From contig JAGIAB010000244.1 in NCBI GenBank assembly GCA_017745135.1, positions 1 to 5,196 on the forward strand: a stretch of DNA of 5,196 nt, read 5' to 3'. Made by a program: the position numbers and the translations under genes. Shown here piece by piece: positions 1 to 5,196 of the stretch (the stretch's first letter is position 1; every line of letters starts with the position of its first letter). The notes below the pieces were generated by a model, which saw only the letters and a list, made by a program, of their open reading frames with translations, made no database searches and had not been told where the DNA came from. This DNA comes from Flavisolibacter sp. Its GTDB lineage: Bacteria > Bacteroidota > Bacteroidia > Chitinophagales > Chitinophagaceae.

Positions 1-2046
1 AATAAAATCAGTACAATTTTTCATCTCGATACGCTAAAATCTCAAATACATGTTATCTCTGTAGAAAGCAAAATTATTACTCGGCCAAGCCGGGCAGTTG
101 ATTTTAATGGAGGCTATGTTAATTATAACTGGAATTACCGGTCAAATATCGATACTCCATTCCAGGAAAGAAATTTATCTCAACATTTAATCACCACAGG
201 ATTAAATTTTACGATTGCTCAAACAGTTCCCATCATCATTACTTACTCAGGCAGGGAATCCAATTCAAAATATTTTAAGGACTACAGGGATTTACGGGTG
301 GAATTCAATGTCTCTGAATTTAACCGTCTGCAATCGCAAAAGCTATCTATTTATGCGGAACAACTTCTTGCACAACTACGGAACCCTCTTACAAAGCCTT
401 CGCTTGATCTTGTAACCAATGAATTATCCAAAATTGAAAATTGGAAAAATCAAAAAGACATTGAGAACATGGTAATACAAGCCAATGTCATTGTACTTGA
501 CGGTGGTACTTATGACAGTGTGTCTCATACGATGGATACTGCAGCACTTTCCAAAGCAAAAGATTTTCTCGCAATGTATGAAGATCTTAATAGAAAATCT
601 GGAAAGCTTAAAACCTTCAAAGACTCTCTTCATAAAGAATATGTTCAAACTGAAAAAGAGATTGTAGCTCTGAAAAAATTATTAGCTGTAAATAGGTCAG
701 GTGTCGATAAAAAAGAAGCAATTGAGAACGTTCTTCAAAAACATGACATAAGAGATAGGAGGTTAAAAAAGGTGTACGCCGCAGCTAGTGCGATAAGAAC
801 TTTTGCAATTGGCAAAACCGTCCCGAATTACAGTGAGCTGAGTGTCAAAAATATTAATCTCAACGGGATCAATTTTGAATACAATCGTGGGATTTATTTT
901 GCATTTTCTGCGGGCGCGGTTGATTATAGGGCGAGAGATTTTTTTTATAGTAAAGTAAAACGAAAACCACAGTTTATTTATTTAGCAAGAATAGGATTTG
1001 GAGCAAGAGAAGGTTCACATTTCTTCTTAACAGCGTTTAAAGGGAAAAAACAAATTTTATCAAGCTCGCAATTTTCTGCTACTAACATTTATGGATTAAG
1101 CTTTGAGAGTCAATTAGTGCTTAAAAACCACCGGCTTACGGGTGAAATTGCCCAATCTTCATCGCCAGTACTAATCAATGCAAACGGTAATAATGAAAAA
1201 TCTTCGTTTGACATAAGTGACGAAAAGAACCGGGCTTATTCGATTAAGCTGAATTCTTCGTTTCCGAAAACACGCTCCAAAGTTGAAGCGTTTTATAAGT
1301 ACCGCGGAATAAATTTTCAGAACTTTTCCAGCTATTATACAAACGCGGCACTGCATCAATGGTCTGTGAGGGGAGATCAGTATCTTTTTAAAAGAGTAAT
1401 ACATGTTAATGCTTCTGCTGCAAAAAACACATACGAAAACCCTTACCTCTTAACACGATACAGTGGGAACACAGTCTTTAAAAACATCACAGCTTCATTC
1501 AAGAAGACAAAGTGGCCAGGTCTTGCAATTGGTTACATGCCTTCGTCACAACTATCCGAAATTGATGGATTGATCTATGAGAACTTCTACCAGGCCTTAA
1601 ACTTCAGTATCAATCATCAATATAAACTTGGGGTTGCTCAGGCCTTTTCGCTCTTTAGCTATAATCGATTTTATAATGATGCACGAGATTCGGGTTTTCT
1701 CTACTATGACGCTAAAAATTATTTTTTCAATCAGCATTTTCAATTTCTTTCTTATACAACCGATATCAATATAGCTCACACTCGTAGCAGGGACTATATA
1801 CTGACTGTTCTGGATGCAGGGGCCAGCGCAAAAATCTGGAAGAACAGTGTAATCAGCTTTGGAGTTAAGATCAATCAGCTTAATAGCAGCTCAGTAAAAG
1901 TAGGACTATATGGAAGCGAAAAAATTTCTATTCCCAAGGTTGGTGAATTGAATGCTTGGATTGAAAAATCTTACTTGCCAGGATGGAAGGGAGACCTTGT
2001 AAAAACAGGCCTATATAACATCGGATTTTTTAGAGTTATCAACTAA
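1..2046 (+). CDS. Outer-membrane beta-barrel protein with helical insertion, 5'-truncated by the window
   Basis: This is the 3' part of a large gene. The frame is open from base 1 to the TAA at 2044-2046, giving 681 visible residues with the true start upstream. A GTG at 298 can pass for a start, but well-formed protein sequence continues before it (for example VDFNGGYVNYNWNYRS near residues 33-49), so it is an internal valine. Residues about 30-105 look like amphipathic beta-strands. Residues about 182-271 are charged and helical (runs of K, E, L), probably a coiled coil. From about residue 285 to the end, short alternating polar/aromatic strands with tight turns are typical of a Bacteroidota outer-membrane barrel, including a GYMPSSQ segment and a closing strand YNIGFFRVIN. 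The expected place is the outer membrane. The stop lies 5 bases before the next gene, so the two are probably co-transcribed. The sequence resembles a family I associate with TANFOR and RHS-like genes in Bacteroidota, but I cannot name it. The specific function is unknown; a role in export or display of the downstream proteins is inference. Confidence 0.9.
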   Translation, partial: NKISTIFHLDTLKSQIHVISVESKIITRPSRAVDFNGGYVNYNWNYRSNIDTPFQERNLSQHLITTGLNFTIAQTVPIIITYSGRESNSKYFKDYRDLRVEFNVSEFNRLQSQKLSIYAEQLLAQLRNPLTKPSLDLVTNELSKIENWKNQKDIENMVIQANVIVLDGGTYDSVSHTMDTAALSKAKDFLAMYEDLNRKSGKLKTFKDSLHKEYVQTEKEIVALKKLLAVNRSGVDKKEAIENVLQKHDIRDRRLKKVYAAASAIRTFAIGKTVPNYSELSVKNINLNGINFEYNRGIYFAFSAGAVDYRARDFFYSKVKRKPQFIYLARIGFGAREGSHFFLTAFKGKKQILSSSQFSATNIYGLSFESQLVLKNHRLTGEIAQSSSPVLINANGNNEKSSFDISDEKNRAYSIKLNSSFPKTRSKVEAFYKYRGINFQNFSSYYTNAALHQWSVRGDQYLFKRVIHVNASAAKNTYENPYLLTRYSGNTVFKNITASFKKTKWPGLAIGYMPSSQLSEIDGLIYENFYQALNFSINHQYKLGVAQAFSLFSYNRFYNDARDSGFLYYDAKNYFFNQHFQFLSYTTDINIAHTRSRDYILTVLDAGASAKIWKNSVISFGVKINQLNSSSVKVGLYGSEKISIPKVGELNAWIEKSYLPGWKGDLVKTGLYNIGFFRVIN
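544..813 (+). other. Helical, probably coiled-coil segment inside the barrel protein
   Basis: These codons (residues about 182-271 of the visible fragment) encode a stretch rich in Lys, Glu, Leu and Ala with few aromatics, unlike the beta-strand sequence on both sides. It includes patterns such as LKTFKDSLHKEY and EIVALKKLL with hydrophobic residues spaced three or four apart. It is read as a helical hairpin or coiled coil, either a large loop or a periplasmic domain. The boundaries are approximate and judged by eye. Confidence 0.6.
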
Positions 2047-2051
2047 ACAGT

Positions 2052-3176
2052 ATGAAAAGACTCTCAATAGTAATTTTTGCTTTTGTGATTGTTTTAAAAA
2101 CAAGCGCACAGTTAGTAGTCATATTTCAACAGCCGCCTTCGGGGCTTACCTATAAGCCCCAGCTTTGGAATATGATGCTATCTAATACTACGAATGCTCC
2201 AATTACACTCCATATAGAAGTTACACTCACACCGGTAAATTCATCAGCGCAGGTTTTAACCGGTGTAACTAGAAGTATTTCACTTAGACCCGGAACAACA
2301 CTTATCAATACAGGTATATTGATTCCGATTCAGTACAATGTACTAAGCAGCGCCTATACGGTTGACGCAAACCCGGTAGGATTATTGCCCATCGGCCATT
2401 TTGAAGCCTGTTATCATTTTTTTAGGCATCTTTCGGAAAGCATTGAACAAATCGCAGAGCAGTGCCAGGAGATCACGGTTGGCCCGCTTAGCCCTCCAGA
2501 ACTTGTTTATCCCTGGGATCAGACAAGCATAGAGGAAACGAACCCTCAATTTACTTGGTTGCCACCCGTACCCACTAATATGTTTACAAACCTTAAGTAC
2601 GACCTTAAGTTGGTAGAAATCAATCAAAATCAGAGCGCAGCAGATGCAATCGAACAAAACATTCCTGTTTATCTAGGTACTAATCTTTCTTCAACAACGC
2701 TGTTATATCCTCTCAGTGCCGCGACACTTGAGTACAACAAGCACTATTCATGGAGAATCGTAGCAAAAAACAATGGCAATGAAGTAGGTGCAAGTGAAAT
2801 ATGGGAGTTTGATCTCAAGCATTTCGGGACTCTGCAAAATACAACTTCAACTCAGCAAGCTTTTGTTGAATTTAAAAAAGATCCTGAAACTGCCTATGCT
2901 GTGTTTGCGAATGACATCAAATTCAGTTATCAAAATGAAACTTCTGACAGTATTTGGAGCCTGAAAGTGTATGACCTTTCACTAAACAGGAATGAAGGCA
3001 ATATTCCGTTGGATACTATACCACTTAGACGGGGTCAGAATCTGATCAATTATGATGCAACACAAAACTCATTTTTTGTAGACCGACATTTCTATCAAAT
3101 GGAAATACAGAATTCTAGGAGTGAAGTGTGGCGCATACGCTTTGAATACCGCAAATCGGAAACAGCCAATAACTAA
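2052..3176 (+). CDS. Secreted TANFOR-like protein with fibronectin-III-like domain
   Basis: This is a complete 374-residue protein. Residues 1-19 form a classic signal peptide: basic MKR, a hydrophobic core, and TSA before Q20 as a probable signal peptidase I site. Ser-Ala-Gln at the cleavage point with no lipobox Cys argues against a lipoprotein. Residues about 21-145 (QQPPSGLTYKPQLWN onward) resemble the TANFOR domain, named from Tannerella forsythia and found in Bacteroidota. Its two cysteines, C120 and C138, are the only ones in the protein and could form a disulfide outside the cytoplasm. Residues about 148-255 look like a fibronectin-III fold: PPELVYP opening, PQFTWLPP, LKYDLKLVEI, then YSWRIVAKN and WEFDL. 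Residues about 268-367 form another beta-rich domain ending WRIRFEYRK. The ATG sits 5 bases after the upstream stop without a Shine-Dalgarno sequence, as is usual in this phylum. The start is supported by the signal peptide directly behind it. There is no enzyme motif, so a structural, adaptor or binding role at the cell surface or in the periplasm is inferred. The TANFOR assignment is by recollection of the sequence pattern. Confidence 0.9.
   Translation: MKRLSIVIFAFVIVLKTSAQLVVIFQQPPSGLTYKPQLWNMMLSNTTNAPITLHIEVTLTPVNSSAQVLTGVTRSISLRPGTTLINTGILIPIQYNVLSSAYTVDANPVGLLPIGHFEACYHFFRHLSESIEQIAEQCQEITVGPLSPPELVYPWDQTSIEETNPQFTWLPPVPTNMFTNLKYDLKLVEINQNQSAADAIEQNIPVYLGTNLSSTTLLYPLSAATLEYNKHYSWRIVAKNNGNEVGASEIWEFDLKHFGTLQNTTSTQQAFVEFKKDPETAYAVFANDIKFSYQNETSDSIWSLKVYDLSLNRNEGNIPLDTIPLRRGQNLINYDATQNSFFVDRHFYQMEIQNSRSEVWRIRFEYRKSETANN
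2141..2160 (+). repeat. Perfect 8-bp stem, 4-nt loop hairpin inside gene 2
   Basis: GGGGCTTA at 2141-2148 is the exact reverse complement of TAAGCCCC at 2153-2160, with loop CCTA. It lies about 90 bases into the TANFOR-like gene, over codons for GLTYKP. No T-tract follows, so it is not an intrinsic terminator. It may be a chance result of coding, or an mRNA structure that affects stability or translation. Confidence 0.55.
2229..2266 (+). repeat. Perfect 8-bp inverted repeat, 22-nt spacer, inside gene 2
   Basis: ACACCGGT at 2229-2236 is the reverse complement of ACCGGTGT at 2259-2266. The arms encode the start of the TPVN segment and the LTGVT segment of the TANFOR-like domain. The long spacer and coding position make chance likely. 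It is recorded because it lies about 70 bases after the tighter hairpin in the same gene. Confidence 0.35.
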
Positions 3177-3196
3177 CGCCCCAATTTCTTTATAGT
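3177..3196 (+). other. 20-base gap between genes 2 and 3, no visible promoter, terminator or Shine-Dalgarno
   Basis: The gap is short and pyrimidine-rich (CCCCAATTTCTTTATAGT next to the ATG). It has no purine-rich ribosome site, no hairpin with T-run, and no room for a Bacteroidota -33/-7 promoter pair. It supports co-transcription of genes 2 and 3. The AT-rich bases just before the ATG fit Bacteroidota initiation, which relies little on Shine-Dalgarno pairing. Confidence 0.6.
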
Positions 3197-5196
3197 ATGA
3201 TTTATTCATTTGCCACCAGACATCAAAAGAAAGTAGCCCTTATTTTGTTTACGGTTTTTTATGTTGAACTTGTATTGCCTAATATTGCAAACGCAATTTC
3301 TCCGGCAAGTTTCAAGCATTTTAAAACCATCGATTACACTTCCTTTTACTCCAAAAGTCCTGTTGGTGACAAGGAGGATTTTGAACTAAATCCAAATGTT
3401 AATGCGTATAATAACAGTGAAGGATCTTCTCCTGAAAAAGTTTTAGACGTCAATATAGGAGGCCCGGGCCAACCTGAGATGTCCTCATTTAAAAGTGTTA
3501 ATTCCAATGATATGGTTGATCTCTTTTCGGGAGACTTTTCCTATAATATTCCTTTGATGGATGTTGGTGGATATCCAATCAACCTGCACTACAATAGTAG
3601 TATTTCAATGGATCAGGAAGCCAGTTGGGTAGGACTTGGATGGAATATAAATCCTGGTGCCATTAATAGAACGATGCGAGGATTACCCGACGACTTTAAC
3701 GGCACAGACTCAGTATCGAAAACTCAGAACATAAAAGAGAACAGAACGGTTGGAGTTAACATCAATCCGGATATTGAAGTCGCAGGCCTTCCATTGAATC
3801 TTAAAGCAACTCTAGGAGTTTTTCATAATACCTACAATGGTTGGGGCATCGAAACAGGCATTAATGCTTCAATAAATTCTGGCAGCGGATCGTCCGGTCT
3901 AAATACAGCTAGTATGGCTCTTGTTAACGTCTCAGGATCTTTAAATGTAAGTAACAATACGCAATATGGCCTGACTGTAAGTCCATCAATGAGTGTCAAG
4001 TTAGACGCAGTAGATAAAAATGAACATGGTAGATCAGTTACTCTTGGACTGAGCACGAACTACAATTCTAGGGCTGGAATTTCAGCATTGCAACTCAGCG
4101 CAGAATATCGTTCAATGCACGCCAAATGGGCAGAACAAATGCGAGAATTTGGAAGTCTGGCAGGCTATGGATATAGCTATCCTTATGCCGGGATTTCATT
4201 TGCAGTTCCTTCGTATACCCCAACGATAACAATGCCTTATACTAGCAACCAATTCTTTTTCAGGGCGAAGGTGGGAAGTGAAAACTGGGTTGTCCATCCA
4301 TCGCCAGCGGCCATTGAAGGTTATGTAAGCAAACAGGAAATAAAGCCTGAAGACCGAATACAGAAAATCCCTGCGGCGGGGTATTTATATCTAACTAAAT
4401 CTAACGACCATTCCAACTTCTTACAGGATTTTAATCGCGAAAAGGAACTTCCCTTCAATGATAAAACAACTCCTCATCTAGCTATTCCTCAATATACCTA
4501 CGACATCTATTCAATCAGTGGTGAAGGCACGGGGGGAATGTTTCGGCCTTATAGGGGAGATGTAGGCTATGTTAGAGATTATACGGTAAGAACCAAGAGT
4601 GAAAATGATCGATTCTCACTTGATCTCGGATTTGGTGGGCTTTTTCATGGAGGGGTTGATTTTTCTGCGACGAATACTACTACTAAAAACGATGCTTGGA
4701 CCACACAGAACGATATGAACCAATATATACAGTTTAGAAATAGTGACACGACCTATCAGTCTGTGTATTTTAGAAATCCCGGCGAGATGACCAGCAATTC
4801 TATGGCTTATTACCAATCTGTTGGAGATGATAACTTAATGAGCGTTAAGTTATCCGGTGAGAAAGATAATGTAAGGGCCAATAATACACTCCTGTTGTTT
4901 AAAAACGGGATTAAGGCTTCCGAATTACCAATCAGTGCTTACCTCTCAAAAAAACAAAGAGATAAAAGGAGTCAGGTGATAAGTTATTTGACGGCACAGG
5001 ACGCAAGCGTATATGCATTGGATAAGAAGATTATTTCGTATAGGGAAAACACGATTCCTATAAGCGGTTGCAGTGATTCAATAACTTCTTTTTCAAGAAT
5101 GGACGGTGATATCAGGAAGGCTCATCACCTATCTGAAATAACCGTTTTAAATGGTGATGGACGAAGGTATGTGTATGGTTTGCCTGTCTATAACAT
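3197..5196 (+). CDS. N-terminal part of a large exported RHS/SpvB-like surface protein, 3'-truncated by the window
   Basis: The frame is open from the ATG at 3197 to the window edge without a stop, giving 666 visible residues. The start is supported by a signal peptide: basic RHQKK at residues 8-12, a hydrophobic stretch to about 28, and ANA at 31-33 as a likely cleavage site. Residues about 34-95 are low-complexity and probably a flexible linker. Residues about 97-165 carry the signature region: NDMVDLFSGDFSYNIPL, then DVGGYPINLHYNSSISMD and WVGLGWN at 144-150, then a RGLPDDFNG segment. This resembles the entry to SpvB/TcaC-like and RHS/YD-repeat proteins, where a beta-rich shell begins. Residues about 185-310 are alternating beta-strands rich in Gly, Ser and Asn. 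Residues 430-460 (PQYTYDIYSI, GGMFRPYRGDVGYV) and 644-666 (HLSEITVLNGDGRRYVYGLPVYN) match patterns I recall from giant Bacteroidota proteins of this class. Only one cysteine (C625) is visible. Related proteins usually exceed a thousand residues and may carry YD repeats and a variable C-terminal domain, none of which is in this window. Localisation at the cell surface or secretion is inferred; the molecular role is unknown. Confidence 0.9.
   Translation, partial: MIYSFATRHQKKVALILFTVFYVELVLPNIANAISPASFKHFKTIDYTSFYSKSPVGDKEDFELNPNVNAYNNSEGSSPEKVLDVNIGGPGQPEMSSFKSVNSNDMVDLFSGDFSYNIPLMDVGGYPINLHYNSSISMDQEASWVGLGWNINPGAINRTMRGLPDDFNGTDSVSKTQNIKENRTVGVNINPDIEVAGLPLNLKATLGVFHNTYNGWGIETGINASINSGSGSSGLNTASMALVNVSGSLNVSNNTQYGLTVSPSMSVKLDAVDKNEHGRSVTLGLSTNYNSRAGISALQLSAEYRSMHAKWAEQMREFGSLAGYGYSYPYAGISFAVPSYTPTITMPYTSNQFFFRAKVGSENWVVHPSPAAIEGYVSKQEIKPEDRIQKIPAAGYLYLTKSNDHSNFLQDFNREKELPFNDKTTPHLAIPQYTYDIYSISGEGTGGMFRPYRGDVGYVRDYTVRTKSENDRFSLDLGFGGLFHGGVDFSATNTTTKNDAWTTQNDMNQYIQFRNSDTTYQSVYFRNPGEMTSNSMAYYQSVGDDNLMSVKLSGEKDNVRANNTLLLFKNGIKASELPISAYLSKKQRDKRSQVISYLTAQDASVYALDKKIISYRENTIPISGCSDSITSFSRMDGDIRKAHHLSEITVLNGDGRRYVYGLPVYN

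Noticed and set aside
215..415. 66-codon + strand reading frame overlapping the barrel gene
   Set aside because: It lies in another frame inside the open barrel gene, has no recognisable product, and the overlapped frame codes convincing beta-strand protein.
424..648. Minus-strand 74-codon frame opposite the barrel gene
   Set aside because: It is antisense to the helical segment of the barrel gene, and the Lys-rich codons on the + strand explain the Phe/Leu-rich antisense product.
485..667. 60-codon + strand frame inside the barrel gene
   Set aside because: It is wholly contained in the larger gene in a shifted frame, with no support of its own.
1171..1404. Minus-strand 77-codon frame
   Set aside because: It is antisense to barrel strands; the composition is odd and there is no signal or motif.
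1597..1779. Minus-strand 60-codon frame
   Set aside because: It is antisense to barrel strands, short and Ile/Lys-rich, as expected from reversed aromatic/Asn codons.
2382..2657. Minus-strand 91-codon frame opposite the TANFOR-like gene
   Set aside because: It is the longest antisense frame, but it overlaps a well-supported gene, and its Cys/Leu-rich product resembles nothing I recognise.
3177..3215. Possible Bacteroidota promoter around the start of gene 3 (TATAGT and a nearby TTTG)
   Set aside because: The spacing does not match the TAnnTTTG -7 element, the TTTG falls inside the coding sequence, and there is no -33 element at a suitable distance.
3832..4056. Minus-strand 74-codon frame opposite the RHS-like gene
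   Set aside because: It is antisense to the clear open frame that runs from 3197 to the window edge.
4671..4684. Short ACT triplet run
   Set aside because: Only three to four in-frame-like repeats encode part of NTTTK; too short to be a meaningful repeat or slippage site.
4616..4816. Minus-strand 66-codon frame opposite the RHS-like gene
   Set aside because: It is antisense to the same open frame and has no independent support.

Overview
The window looks like chromosomal DNA from a Bacteroidota bacterium, probably an environmental Cytophagales/Chitinophagales/Sphingobacteriales-type lineage. The reasons are moderate-to-low GC, no Shine-Dalgarno sequences before the two visible starts, aromatic-rich outer-membrane beta-barrel sequence, a TANFOR-type protein, and the N-terminus of a large RHS/SpvB-like surface protein of the Bacteroidota kind. 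The genus cannot be determined from the sequence.

The layout is one dense block of three co-directional genes on the + strand with no stretch lacking a gene. (1) Positions 1-2046 hold the 3' part of an outer-membrane beta-barrel gene. The frame is open from base 1, so the real start lies upstream of the window. (2) Positions 2052-3176 hold a complete 374-residue secreted protein with a TANFOR-like N-terminal region, a fibronectin-III-like domain and a further beta-rich C-terminal domain. (3) From 3197 to the window edge runs the first 666 residues of a large exported protein with an RHS/SpvB-like WVGLGWN motif. It has no stop in the window. The gaps between genes are 5 and 20 bases, so the three are very probably one operon. 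No promoter or terminator is visible.

All three products should leave the cytoplasm: a barrel in the outer membrane, a signal-peptide protein with sandwich-type domains, and a giant signal-peptide protein of the RHS/YD-repeat class. The inference, not shown by sequence alone, is that the barrel and the TANFOR protein help export, anchor or display the giant protein, whose C-terminus lies beyond the window and could carry a variable toxin or adhesin tip. That possible dedicated export or display unit is the most interesting aspect of the window. The rest is ordinary coding sequence, apart from a perfect GC-rich hairpin early in gene 2.
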